Source: Chloroflexota bacterium (GTDB lineage Bacteria; Chloroflexota; UBA11872; VXNJ01). From it: 64,000 bases of DNA. How positions within the stretch are numbered: the first letter of the stretch is position 1; each line of letters begins with the position of its first letter. Position numbers and translations under genes: made by a program. The notes below the pieces were generated by a model. That model was not told the origin of the DNA, searched no databases, and saw only the letters and a list, made by a program, of their open reading frames with translations. Positions 1 through 7,935 of this stretch are shown here, piece after piece. The stretch is from contig JAPOWW010000009.1 in assembly GCA_026707405.1 (NCBI GenBank), positions 96,452-160,451 of the forward strand, given 5' to 3'.

Positions 1-208
1 TGAGGTATTCGTCGCCCGGTTCGCCGAGACATTGGAGCGTTGGAGACCCGATAGGCCGGTCGAGGGCGGCCCGGAGGGCGGTTTCGACCGACAGCGCGCC
101 CGACACGTCGACCGGGGTCATGATGCCCGCGATATTGAGTCCGGCTGAATGGAGCGAGATGACGGAATGGTCTCCGTAGGGTATTTCAATCAGATTTGGA
201 TCAGTCAA
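1..208 (-). CDS. larA: Lactate racemase-like protein (LarA family), N-terminal fragment
   Basis: Only about 69 N-terminal residues are in the window; the gene continues to the left of base 1. The minus-strand reading begins LTDPNLIEIPYGDHSVISL and later has DRPIGSPTLQ followed by GEPGDEYL. This matches the start of nickel-dependent lactate racemase (LarA, formerly DUF2088) proteins, which open with a short beta segment ending in PYG and then an ALxxPIGSPxL helix before the nucleotide-binding core. Family members racemise lactate or related 2-hydroxy acids with a nickel-pincer cofactor in the cytoplasm. The start is a guess: a TTG at 206-208 gives the expected N-terminal length, and the first in-frame ATG would remove the PYG motif. 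No strong ribosome-binding site is visible. The residues holding the cofactor lie outside the window, so substrate and activity cannot be judged. Confidence 0.6.
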   Translation of the reverse strand, partial: MTDPNLIEIPYGDHSVISLHSAGLNIAGIMTPVDVSGALSVETALRAALDRPIGSPTLQCLGEPGDEYL

Positions 209-440
209 AGTCGCACCCGCCGATCCGGCTCGTCTCCCAGGCGACGCAAACGGAACTTGCCGCTAAACAACTAGTCATCCCCACCGTCCGGCGCCGCATG
301 CGCCCTCCGACATGCTCGCAGGCTTGGCCCGTCTCGCAAACGGCCAACTCGGCGTCTGGCGTCGGAGCACCTCCCGCGACATGCGGCGTGACCCGGACGA
401 GTGGGCGCACACAATATCACGACCTCGGTAGTGATTCAGC

Positions 441-1217
441 CTAAAACTCACGCAGAAGCTCGAGCATGTGCGTTTTGAAGAGGCGGGGCGCCTCAATCAT
501 CGCCATGGCGCCGGCGGAGTCGATCGACTCGATCCTTGAAGTGGGAATCTGCGATCTGAGGATCTCGGCCTCGGCCGCGGTGAGGGGAGCATCCTTGCCA
601 CCCCGAATGATCAGAGTTCGCGCGGTCAATCGATTCAGAAGGTCGACGGTGTTCGCATTAGCGTATTCCCGTGCGACGGCGCAAGCGGCCTGCTGGTCGG
701 TGGCCTCAGCGATATCGAGCAACTCCCCGAAGAGCTTTTCGCGGGGCCGCTTTACGTAGTGTGAAGCGATCTCGTCGCTCAGCGCTTCACGGGACCAGTC
801 CAGCTCGGCAAGCCGCTCGGCCTGAGCGGTGGCGGCTTGGGCGTCCAACGCAAACGCGCGGCTGCCGAAGAGAACAAGCTTGAACACAATGTGGGGGTAC
901 CGTGCGCCGAGACTTTGCGCGACCATGCCTCCTACCCCACAGGCAACGACGCTGCACCGCTCGATCTTGATGCTGTGCAGGGCCTGGCGAACGCTGTCGG
1001 CCATGGCGTCGATTGTGGGCGTGGGAAGTGGTGACGATCCCCCGCAGCCGGGAAGATCGAACGCAAGCCGTCGGAACTCTATGCTTGGCATCCCGCGCAT
1101 GAGCGGTGTCCAAAGCTCCGAAGACTGAAGAAGGCCGTGCAGGAACAGGACGTTATGAACACCGTCGCCCTGCTCCAGGTAGTTGATTGAGCAATCCCGG
1201 GCATCGGCTACGGGCAT
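441..1217 (-). CDS. Alpha/beta-hydrolase-fold protein lacking the catalytic Ser and His
   Basis: This 258-residue protein has the alpha/beta-hydrolase plan: the FLHG oxyanion-hole strand (H27-G28), DLPGCGGS after strand 4, a nucleophile elbow at 90-100 and a C-terminal IEAP segment. The ATG at 1217 is preferred because AGGAG lies 10 bases upstream; the longer reading from 1253 adds an arginine-rich tail without such a site. The elbow reads VACGVGGMVAQ, where active members have GHSMGG, so the nucleophilic Ser is Gly94. The expected catalytic His (AGHMxMxEAP) is Ala237 in SAGAMAMIEAP. The acidic residue in GGKDAPL (D209) remains. Normal hydrolase chemistry is therefore unlikely; a binding role or a degenerate enzyme fits better. 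The frame is otherwise intact, which suggests it is maintained. It is transcribed away from the Gfo/Idh gene. Confidence 0.85.
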   Translation of the reverse strand: MPVADARDCSINYLEQGDGVHNVLFLHGLLQSSELWTPLMRGMPSIEFRRLAFDLPGCGGSSPLPTPTIDAMADSVRQALHSIKIERCSVVACGVGGMVAQSLGARYPHIVFKLVLFGSRAFALDAQAATAQAERLAELDWSREALSDEIASHYVKRPREKLFGELLDIAEATDQQAACAVAREYANANTVDLLNRLTARTLIIRGGKDAPLTAAEAEILRSQIPTSRIESIDSAGAMAMIEAPRLFKTHMLELLREF

Positions 1218-1529
1218 CTTTCGGCGACTCCTATAGTTACGGCGCGCAAACATCCGGAGGACTTTGAGTTCAAGGTCTGGTTGGTCTCAAGCCCAGCGGA
1301 GAGTTTGCATGGCTTTCGAACAATCTTCCGAAAGACCATATGCATCAACAGTGACGTTAACGCATACCGTATCCGACGGCGAATTCCCGTTCCAGTCCCA
1401 AGGCTGCGCCGATTGCGGGCAACGGGGGCAGAACACCTCGTTGATATAATCTGCGGCCTTCGACTGCCGGCCAACCGGTTCCGCGACCTGCATACGCCGG
1501 GCAGACCAGAATTACTCCCGGGGGGCTTG
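1218..1529. other. Divergent intergenic region
   Basis: About 310 bases separate the hydrolase-like gene (minus) from the Gfo/Idh/MocA gene (plus). A perfect TATAAT lies at 1445-1450 on the plus strand, roughly 80 bases before the oxidoreductase ATG, but no TTGACA-like box stands 16-19 bases upstream. The open frame continuing upstream of 1530 looks like chance reading and does not resemble the dehydrogenase family. I see no RNA gene here. Confidence 0.4.
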
Positions 1530-2576
1530 ATGGCGAATCCCATTCCTATTGCGGTTGTCGGCATGGGCGTTATCGGGAAGACCCATGCGCGAGCGGTGGT
1601 GGACGCCGAGGGAGCCGACCTTGCCGCGGTCGTGGATACGGACATTGATCGGGCGCGAGCGGTCGGCGAAGAGTATGGTGCGCCGGCGTTCAGTTCGGTG
1701 GACGAGTTGATCGGAAGCGGGCTTGCGACGGCGGCGACGATTGGCGTGCCGAGTGGCACTCACGCGCAAGTGGGGATCCCGCTGGCGGAGGCCGGAATCC
1801 ACCTGCTTTGCGAAAAGCCTATCGACGTTTCGCTTGAAGCGGCAGACCGTCTAATCAGCTCATGCGAGGCCAACGGCGTAACGCTGGCCTGCATTTCTCA
1901 AAGCCGATTCGAACCGGACCTGCGCGCGGCCCGGGAGCTGGTGCAGAGCGGTCGCCTTGGAAGAACGGTGCTGGCGCAGGCAGACACGAAGTGGTACAGA
2001 TCGCAGGACTACTACGACGCCGGTGGCTGGCGCGGGACGTTTGCGCAGGACGGAGGCGGCGCACTGATAAACCAGTCGATTCACGCAATCGACGCCTTGC
2101 AATGGGTGATGGGGCCGGTAGAGCGTGTTTGCGGTTTTACGACAAATCGATGGCACGATATCGAGGCCGAGGACACCGGTGCGGCCATCCTGCGTTTTAG
2201 GAGCGGGGCGCTCGGAGTGATTCAGGGAGCAACGTCGCTGGGCAAGGCGCAGCCGAAGCGGCTGGAGTTCCACGGTGAGGCGGGGACGATAGTGCTCGAA
2301 AACGACGTGGCAATCGCGTGGGACGTCGATGACGGTTCGACGGCACCGAGCGCGGCAAGCGGATCGGGACCGCGCAAGGGCGCCGGCGCAGACGCACGGG
2401 ACGTAGGCCACATCGGACACATAAGACAGGTGGAAGACCTCGTAGAGGCGATTGCGGAGGGACGCCCGCCGGAAATCACGGGCGTGGACGCGAGAGCGCC
2501 GCTAGAACTGATTCTGGCGATCTACGAATCCGCCAACTCCGGCGGCAAGCCTGTAACGCTGCCTCTAGCGAGGTGA
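1530..2576 (+). CDS. Gfo/Idh/MocA family NAD(P)-dependent oxidoreductase
   Basis: The protein has 348 residues. The N-terminal Rossmann domain starts AVVGMGVIGKTHARAV (GxGxxG at 11-16) and the acidic residue at the end of beta-2 is in VVDTD. The family signature EKP is at 95-97 (LLCEKPIDVS). The substrate domain carries INQSIHAIDALQW with H185 and D188, the usual catalytic pair region. Members oxidise or reduce cyclic polyols, sugars or related compounds; the substrate cannot be read from sequence. The frame is open further upstream, but the ATG at 1530 is chosen because the dinucleotide-binding motif then begins at residue 8, as in the family, and GGGGGG lies just before it. No sugar transporter or kinase is adjacent, so pathway context is weak. 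Confidence 0.9.
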   Translation: MANPIPIAVVGMGVIGKTHARAVVDAEGADLAAVVDTDIDRARAVGEEYGAPAFSSVDELIGSGLATAATIGVPSGTHAQVGIPLAEAGIHLLCEKPIDVSLEAADRLISSCEANGVTLACISQSRFEPDLRAARELVQSGRLGRTVLAQADTKWYRSQDYYDAGGWRGTFAQDGGGALINQSIHAIDALQWVMGPVERVCGFTTNRWHDIEAEDTGAAILRFRSGALGVIQGATSLGKAQPKRLEFHGEAGTIVLENDVAIAWDVDDGSTAPSAASGSGPRKGAGADARDVGHIGHIRQVEDLVEAIAEGRPPEITGVDARAPLELILAIYESANSGGKPVTLPLAR

Positions 2577-2586
2577 GATCTCCTAC

Positions 2587-2877
2587 TTAACGCGGATCGT
2601 CGTCGTCTTCTCGCTTGATTGACTCGACGAACGTAGTGACCCAAGCGGCATAACGTTCCGCCGCCGTCAGCCGGGTCATGGCGTCGGTAGCGATCCCGCC
2701 GATCCGCTGTTCGAGATTTTCCGCGCTTTTTGCCTGACGCCGGAGGAACATACGGGTCACTGCGGTGGACTCGACCACGCTGACACCCGCAACTATTATG
2801 CCGATGAGGATTGCGCCAAACAGCAGCAGCAACTCGACCGCGAGTATCAGGAGAGCGATACTTGCAGCGGTCGACAC
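2587..2877 (-). CDS. Small membrane protein of unknown function
   Basis: This 96-residue protein has one or two hydrophobic segments near residues 6-35 (LLILAVELLLLFGAILIGII) followed by a charged amphipathic helix and a very acidic tail (EDDDDPR). The start is GTG. I recognise no family. It is the last gene of a minus-strand run comprising the DUF58 gene, the transglutaminase-like gene, a DUF948-like protein and a YtxH-like protein, all closely spaced. A role in envelope organisation together with these neighbours is inference from position only. Confidence 0.6.
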   Translation of the reverse strand: MSTAASIALLILAVELLLLFGAILIGIIVAGVSVVESTAVTRMFLRRQAKSAENLEQRIGGIATDAMTRLTAAERYAAWVTTFVESIKREDDDDPR

Positions 2878-2906
2878 TAGCGGAAACTCACGTGTGACTT
2901 AGCGGC

Positions 2907-3107
2907 CTAGTTCCGGCGCGCCTCTTCAAACGACTGCTCAATCGATCGTTGAGCCTCGTCGGCGGCGGCGTCGGCCTCAACACGCGCCCTCCTGAATCTG
3001 ATGCGAGCGTTTTCGAGGATATCGGCCCCTTTCTTGGGCGCGATCACAGCACCCGCGATGCTACCGACTACAAAACCTATCAACGCACCCAGAAATGCGT
3101 AAGGCAT
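2907..3107 (-). CDS. YtxH-like small membrane protein
   Basis: The 66-residue protein starts MPYAFLGALIGFVVGSIAG, a glycine-rich membrane helix. It then has VIAPKKGADILENARIRF, typical of YtxH/gas-vesicle-like small proteins (a helix followed by APxxGxxxR), and a long charged helix rich in Ala, Glu and Arg. A longer frame exists upstream, but the ATG at 3107 is preferred because the membrane helix then begins at once and AGG lies about 12 bases before. The preceding gene ends 11 bases upstream on the same strand, so co-transcription is likely. YtxH-type proteins are poorly understood and often linked to envelope stress; no specific function is claimed. Confidence 0.65.
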   Translation of the reverse strand: MPYAFLGALIGFVVGSIAGAVIAPKKGADILENARIRFRRARVEADAAADEAQRSIEQSFEEARRN

Positions 3108-3118
3108 GGGAAAACAAC

Positions 3119-3403
3119 CTACTTTCGTCCAAATCGCAGAAACGAGGCCCGTTTTCGGGCGCGTCCCGCGGCTATTACCGTCTTTACCACAGTTCCAGTT
3201 GAAGAATTCTCGGCAGCGGAAGTAATCCCCTGTATGGATGCCGCGGTCGATGCGGCGGACTTCAGAATGGGCTGGACTTCCCGCCTGATCACGCCGATCA
3301 GCCGCCACAGCAGAGCCGCGGTGATGATCAGCACGATTACGGTTACGATCGATACGGCTGCAAGGGCGACGATTGCAATATCGCGGACGTCAGCAATCTC
3401 CAA
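3119..3403 (-). CDS. DUF948-like membrane-anchored coiled protein
   Basis: The 94-residue protein has a single strong N-terminal membrane segment (about residues 9-34, IVALAAVSIVTVIVLIITAA) followed by RLIGVIRREVQPILKSA and a long polar helix. This anchor plus heptad-like helix resembles DUF948 general-stress-type proteins, although similarity at this length is weak. It starts with TTG at 3403, 11 bases after the stop of the transglutaminase-like gene, and is followed after 11 bases by the YtxH-like gene. DUF948 and YtxH-like genes often sit side by side in Gram-positive genomes, which supports both calls. Confidence 0.6.
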   Translation of the reverse strand: MEIADVRDIAIVALAAVSIVTVIVLIITAALLWRLIGVIRREVQPILKSAASTAASIQGITSAAENSSTGTVVKTVIAAGRARKRASFLRFGRK

Positions 3404-3414
3404 GGTTCGCGCCC

Positions 3415-5829
3415 CTAACGAGCTAGTAACTTACGCCGTCGAATGATCCTTCCCAGGAGCAGAGGCCTGAGCCTCTTCCAGGCGCGGTCAACGGAGCGCC
3501 TATCTATCGGCAATACTCCGTGATCGCTGTAAAGCGCTCGCGCATACTGTCTTGCGATCTCATTGGGAGGGCGGTCCTCTTCCAGAAAAACCCGCGTTGT
3601 CTGGGTCTTTTCCGTTTGGCTTTCGCTCGAATACAAGCCTTCGGACAAGGCCTCGGCCAGTTCCAGCGGCGTTCGCGCCTCACTAGGATTGTAACCCGCC
3701 CAGCGCGCATATTTCAGCATTCGCTTATATGTTCCGCGTATCCGGGTCTTTGGACTCTGGAATCGGGTTGTGGCAAATCCGATGAGGAAATAGAGCAGAA
3801 ATCCGCCGATAAGGGTGCCGACGATACCGCCGACCACGATAAAGACGCCCGATGCGGTCCGGATAAATTCGACGATGGGGTTTTCGTTGATCTCCCCTAT
3901 GGGATCGAAGTTGCCCGATGTTGAGCCGAGCGCCAGGTCATCGAGCAAGGCTTCGAGATCGTAGATGTCGATAAGGTCGCCGGGATTTGCGCCTCCCAGA
4001 CCGCTTCCGCCTTCCTGTCGAACGAGAGGCACCCGGTAACCGGAAGGCTCGAACGGGATCCATCCGTAAGCGGGAAAGAAGATTTCCACCCAAACGTGGG
4101 AGTCTTCGGGTCCGGCAATGAATCTGCCGGTTTCTTCGTCGAACGTGCCCGGGACGTAGCCGGAGACAACGCGGGCGGGTATGCCGTTGAGGCGGGCCAG
4201 CACGGCCATGGCGGAGGCGGTGTAGTCGGCGTAGCCGCGTCTATATTCGAACAGATATTGATCGACGACATCGGATCCGGGAGCCGGTTCGGGGATCTCT
4301 ATCGAGAACGGATAGCGCCGCAGGAAGAACTCGATACGCTGCGCCCTGTCGAAGGCGTTGTCGCCCGACGTGGCGAATCGAGCGGCTAGCTCTTCAACCC
4401 GGGGGCTGACGTCGGGAAGCTGTAAGTACTTATCGATCCATGCAGGGTAGGCCGTGCCCGCATCCCGCAGTGCTCTAACCGAAGGTCCGGGGAGAGTGGA
4501 CTCAACCGAGTACGCGATTCGACGGCCTACGCTGCGAGTCGCCCTGATGGACGAGAAGTCGCCTACGTCGTCCTTCTCGCTGCTCTGAATGAGGTATTTG
4601 CGGCTCATCGTTACGAGGTCGCCGGGAATGAAGAGCACCGACGAATTGGAGTCCAGAATCTCAATGTTGGCCTTGACGGCGATGCGCGACTTGAGCTCAA
4701 CGTCCTTGGTAAGCGCCTGACCGGGGTCTCGCGCGGTGAGCGCCTTGTCGGTGTTTTCCCATCGGTCTCCGACGAAACGGTCGTAGGTCACTCCCCGCCA
4801 GTACGCCTCGTGCGTCGACTGAACGATAAGCGTGGCCCGCTTGGTGAACGGGAGCACGGCTCCGACGGGCAGCTGCTGCGGACCGGAGAGCGACGACGCA
4901 CCGGAGGGGTTCGAGACGCCACTGAAGAGCCGGTTGGCGGCTGCCTCGACGTTGCCCCAGCCGTCGCCCATGTAGGTCCAGAACGAGTCCGAAAGAGGAT
5001 TGGCGCGAATTCGGGGGAAGAACACGGCGAACAGTGTCACCACGGCTACGAGCACCAGGCTGAGCGCCGTTATGTTGATGCCCAGCTCGGCGGAGTATTC
5101 GATCTTCGCCTTCTGCCAACGGTCCGACAAAGCGAAGAGGTTGACCTGGACCATGAGCAGAAGGAGCGCGACCATGAAGATGATGAACGGAAGCCGCGTA
5201 GGACCGACGTAGGTAACGTTCACAGCAAGGCCGACGGCCGCGCCGAGCGCGGCGATGGCGACGCTGCGGCGGCGGTAGAGTCCCCACGCGCCGATGAACC
5301 CCATTCCCCATGCGGCGTAGGCCATCCACAGAAGGAAAATGACGTTATCAGCGCTTGCCCTGAACGAGGAGACGACATCGAACCAGTCGGCGAGGCGGAT
5401 GCCGAGATCGACTACGAACTCCCAACTAGTGGTCAACGCCCCGATGAGCGGCTGGGGGCCGGTGGCGATGCCGGCGCGCCGGTCGCCGACCCATCCGAGA
5501 GTTTGCCTGAACATGTCGACGAAATTCGGAACGAGGTCGGTCGGGCCTGGGAAGGCTTCGGAAACGATGATGAAGGACGAAACGGCTCCCACCACGACCC
5601 CGATGCCGATTATTACGGCGGAGTGGAGTTTGCGGTTGCAGAGCCATGCGCCGACCGCGATTCCGAAGGCGGCGAACGGGAACATGATCCCGGTATTGGC
5701 CGCCCACCGCGCCTGATCGATGGAATAGACGACCGACATCACCAGCGCGATGAGCAAGATGATGGGCAGCCAGCCCTGGGCTGGTCGGGCGAGACCGGTG
5801 CGAGAAAGGGCTCTGGCCGCGATGGTCAC
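3415..5829 (-). CDS. TgpA-like membrane protein with inactive transglutaminase-like domain
   Basis: This 804-residue protein has about seven membrane helices in residues 20-275, an extracytoplasmic region, a transglutaminase-like core at about 480-600, a further membrane helix near 650-680 and a cytoplasmic C-terminal helix bundle. That is the TgpA/DUF3488 - transglutaminase - DUF4129 plan. The core reads RRGYADYTASAMAVLARLNG, whereas active members have Cys in GYCxYFAxA; Ala534 replaces the nucleophile. The His is kept (DSHVWVE, H578), and the usual WxPFDP Asp is Glu594 (WIPFEPSG). Classical peptidase or crosslinking chemistry is therefore unlikely, and a binding or scaffold role in the envelope is inferred. 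GTG at 5829 overlaps the upstream DUF58 stop by four bases (GTGA), so the two are translationally coupled. Confidence 0.88.
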   Translation of the reverse strand: MTIAARALSRTGLARPAQGWLPIILLIALVMSVVYSIDQARWAANTGIMFPFAAFGIAVGAWLCNRKLHSAVIIGIGVVVGAVSSFIIVSEAFPGPTDLVPNFVDMFRQTLGWVGDRRAGIATGPQPLIGALTTSWEFVVDLGIRLADWFDVVSSFRASADNVIFLLWMAYAAWGMGFIGAWGLYRRRSVAIAALGAAVGLAVNVTYVGPTRLPFIIFMVALLLLMVQVNLFALSDRWQKAKIEYSAELGINITALSLVLVAVVTLFAVFFPRIRANPLSDSFWTYMGDGWGNVEAAANRLFSGVSNPSGASSLSGPQQLPVGAVLPFTKRATLIVQSTHEAYWRGVTYDRFVGDRWENTDKALTARDPGQALTKDVELKSRIAVKANIEILDSNSSVLFIPGDLVTMSRKYLIQSSEKDDVGDFSSIRATRSVGRRIAYSVESTLPGPSVRALRDAGTAYPAWIDKYLQLPDVSPRVEELAARFATSGDNAFDRAQRIEFFLRRYPFSIEIPEPAPGSDVVDQYLFEYRRGYADYTASAMAVLARLNGIPARVVSGYVPGTFDEETGRFIAGPEDSHVWVEIFFPAYGWIPFEPSGYRVPLVRQEGGSGLGGANPGDLIDIYDLEALLDDLALGSTSGNFDPIGEINENPIVEFIRTASGVFIVVGGIVGTLIGGFLLYFLIGFATTRFQSPKTRIRGTYKRMLKYARWAGYNPSEARTPLELAEALSEGLYSSESQTEKTQTTRVFLEEDRPPNEIARQYARALYSDHGVLPIDRRSVDRAWKRLRPLLLGRIIRRRKLLAR

Positions 5830-7073
5830 GCGCTGGCCGAGCTTGCCGTTCGCGATACGGCGAATGCCGATCGCGGTGTAGCACCGGCGTAAGAGTCGGC
5901 GCCGATTTCAGCCCTGATGGTCTCGAACTTCTGCCCCTGGCGCACGGTGCGAAGACTGACTCCAGCGGTAGCCAAAAGCTCGCGGACCTCTCTATTGGAG
6001 CCGGTTCCCCCAAAGCTCTCGCCATCGATCAGGACGGCACCGGGGAATAGCCCCCGACCGCCGAGGTTAAGCATGGCGGTCCCCCAGTCGAGATCGCTTG
6101 ACGGTGAGATTGCGACCAGGCTCATTCCACGGCCGAACGCGGGCGCGGTTTCGGTGAGGAACTCGGCAAACGGCGCCGTTCCATTGGCGCTTACAGTTGC
6201 GAGCTGCTCAAGGATTCGCCACAACTGGCGGGTGCCTTTTTGAGGCTCGACGAGGATCCGCTCGCGTCCGAACGCGGCGAGTCCCACGGACTTGCCATCT
6301 CGAACCTGCTGGTAGGCGAGGGCCGAGGCGATCTTGACCGCGTATTCCTCGGTGGACTCGTCGCCGCTGCCGCTCTGAACGGCCCGGTGCATGTCTAGAA
6401 CGAGCCACACGCTGGCAGCGGGTTCCAGGTCGAATTCCTTAACCATCAGCGTCATCTTCCTGGCGGTCGAGAGCCAGTGGATGCGCTTCATCTCATCGCC
6501 GGGGACCAGCTCCCGCACGCTGGACGCATCGGCGGTAACCTGCGGGCTTCGAATGTTGGAGCGTGTGTTGCCGAAGAACGACCCCGTAGGAATTCGGAAG
6601 TCCGGCATGACGCTAATCGGAGGATAGACGACCAACGTGCTTACCTGGGGGAAGCCGAACTCGGCGAGGAATATGCCGAACGGATCGCCGGTCCTTACAG
6701 TCATCGGGCCGAGTGAGAAGAGTCCTCGCCGTAGGGCTCGACCGCTGCTTATCCATCGCTTTGTCTGGCGGCCGTCGAGGTTCTCGGCGACACTGGCCGA
6801 GTAGCCGGGCAGGTTGGACTGGTCGTCCAACTCGACCAGCAGAATCGGCAGCCTGCCGAGGTTGCTGAGCAGGATCTCCTCGTCGATGGCATCGCCGGTG
6901 GTAGCCCACTTGTTGGCGAGCGTCCTTCGGATTCTCAGATTGTCAGCCGCGCTCTTCGTCCAGAAGTACGAGACGACGACGAGTACGGTGAGCGCGTAAA
7001 AGAACCAGAAGACGATTGCGGAGGTGGTGACCAACGACAAGACGAGCAGAGCGCCAATCAGGACGAGCGCCAT
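5826..7073 (-). CDS. DUF58 domain membrane protein
   Basis: The protein has 415 residues: two adjacent N-terminal membrane helices (about 3-38) and a soluble part with the DUF58 signature at about 187-217, RELVPGDEMKRIHWLSTARK followed by MVKEFDLEP. DUF58 proteins have a von Willebrand A-like fold (LVLDMHR follows the signature here) and normally work with a MoxR AAA ATPase and a TgpA-like transglutaminase protein. The TgpA-like partner follows with a GTGA overlap, but no MoxR gene is next to them in this window. The start is ATG at 7073. Function is presumed to be in the cell envelope, by family association. Confidence 0.88.
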   Translation of the reverse strand: MALVLIGALLVLSLVTTSAIVFWFFYALTVLVVVSYFWTKSAADNLRIRRTLANKWATTGDAIDEEILLSNLGRLPILLVELDDQSNLPGYSASVAENLDGRQTKRWISSGRALRRGLFSLGPMTVRTGDPFGIFLAEFGFPQVSTLVVYPPISVMPDFRIPTGSFFGNTRSNIRSPQVTADASSVRELVPGDEMKRIHWLSTARKMTLMVKEFDLEPAASVWLVLDMHRAVQSGSGDESTEEYAVKIASALAYQQVRDGKSVGLAAFGRERILVEPQKGTRQLWRILEQLATVSANGTAPFAEFLTETAPAFGRGMSLVAISPSSDLDWGTAMLNLGGRGLFPGAVLIDGESFGGTGSNREVRELLATAGVSLRTVRQGQKFETIRAEIGADSYAGATPRSAFAVSRTASSASA

Positions 7074-7220
7074 GGGCCGCTGAACGTAAATCTGCGGCCG
7101 TTGCAGTAACGCTCGCTGTTCTACGGCTTCGATGTGGCGCCGCCCTTTTTCGCTGATGGCTCGGGAGGTCTAATCAACTGCGCGAATCGCCTCCAGACTC
7201 ACGATTGTACAGCCACAGTT

Positions 7221-7239
7221 GCCGCCCTTAGCGGGCGGC
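7221..7239. repeat. GC-rich inverted repeat downstream of the GNAT gene
   Basis: GCCGCCC, a five-base loop TTAGC and GGGCGGC form a perfect 7-bp hairpin just after the stop of the acetyltransferase gene (minus strand). No T tract follows on either strand, so it may stabilise the 3' end or be a weak terminator. The rest of 7074-7250 shows no gene. Confidence 0.4.
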
Positions 7240-7250
7240 CGCACGCGATT

Positions 7251-7769
7251 TCAGACCAGGTCCATCACCATCGCGATCTCGTCACAGCGATCGAATTTGG
7301 GACAGCGGTAGCACTCCTGCCAGACCTTCAGCGTGAGAGTGTCTCGTTCGACCCGGCGAAAGTTCAACCTGGCGAAGAAACGTTCTTCGAGGGTGAGCGT
7401 GAACGCCTTGGGTATCCCGAAACCACGCGCTTCGTCCAGGCACGCGCCGACCAGACGGCTGCCGATTCCGAGTCCGGTGTAGTCGCTGTGCACGGCAAGT
7501 GCCCGGACCTCGGCGAGCTCCGGCGAAAAAATGTGCAGCGCGACACAGCCGATAACGCCTGACGGAATCCTATAGACGAGATATTCGCGAATGTTCTCAA
7601 ATATCTCCTCGGTGGACCTAGGCAGCATGAGGTCTTGCGCGGCGTAAGGATCTATGATCGCCTTGATGCCCTTCACGTCCGCGAAAGTCGCGGGCACGAT
7701 TTGGGCGTTACCCGCATCGAACGATGCGACTTCGCGGTACGCGCCGCGAGCGGTGATGCTGGATGTCAT
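7251..7769 (-). CDS. GNAT-family N-acetyltransferase (ArgA-like)
   Basis: The 172-residue protein has the GNAT motif A with acetyl-CoA-binding loop SDYTGLGIGSRLVGACLDEA preceded by the strand AEVRALAV, and an ArgA-like tail. The tail holds FFARLNFRRVERDTL and a cysteine-containing segment, WQECYRCPKFDRCDE, seen in short N-acetylglutamate-synthase-like acetyltransferases of many bacteria. The likely reaction is acetylation of the amino group of an amino acid such as glutamate, the first step of arginine synthesis. The window also carries argF at 33.9 kb, but the two are not linked, so the assignment to arginine synthesis is inference. The gene starts with ATG at 7769. It is a single gene between the DUF58 operon and the divergent helicase gene. 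Confidence 0.8.
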   Translation of the reverse strand: MTSSITARGAYREVASFDAGNAQIVPATFADVKGIKAIIDPYAAQDLMLPRSTEEIFENIREYLVYRIPSGVIGCVALHIFSPELAEVRALAVHSDYTGLGIGSRLVGACLDEARGFGIPKAFTLTLEERFFARLNFRRVERDTLTLKVWQECYRCPKFDRCDEIAMVMDLV

Positions 7770-7882
7770 AAGGATATTATGCCCCGGAAATCGTTTGCGG
7801 TGTCCATTTTTGATCTCTGATTGGCGTTGGCCCGCGTCGGGCAGTGCTCGGAGAGCCGTTCATCGGGCACTGGCCGCGTCCC

Positions 7883-7888
7883 TATAAT
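7883..7888 (+). promoter_or_regulatory. Possible -10 box for the helicase gene
   Basis: A perfect TATAAT stands 48 bases before the helicase TTG. A poor -35 candidate, TTCATC, lies at 7859-7864 with an 18-base spacer. The match is suggestive only. Confidence 0.3.
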
Positions 7889-7935
7889 CGGGATGGCTGC
7901 GAAATTCATACCACCTGGACCTTGCAAACCATCTC

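Noticed and set aside
4810..5892. Plus-strand open frame of 360 codons opposite the transglutaminase-like gene
   Set aside because: Composition is Asp/Glu/Gly/Arg-biased noise; the minus-strand gene has clear membrane helices and family motifs.
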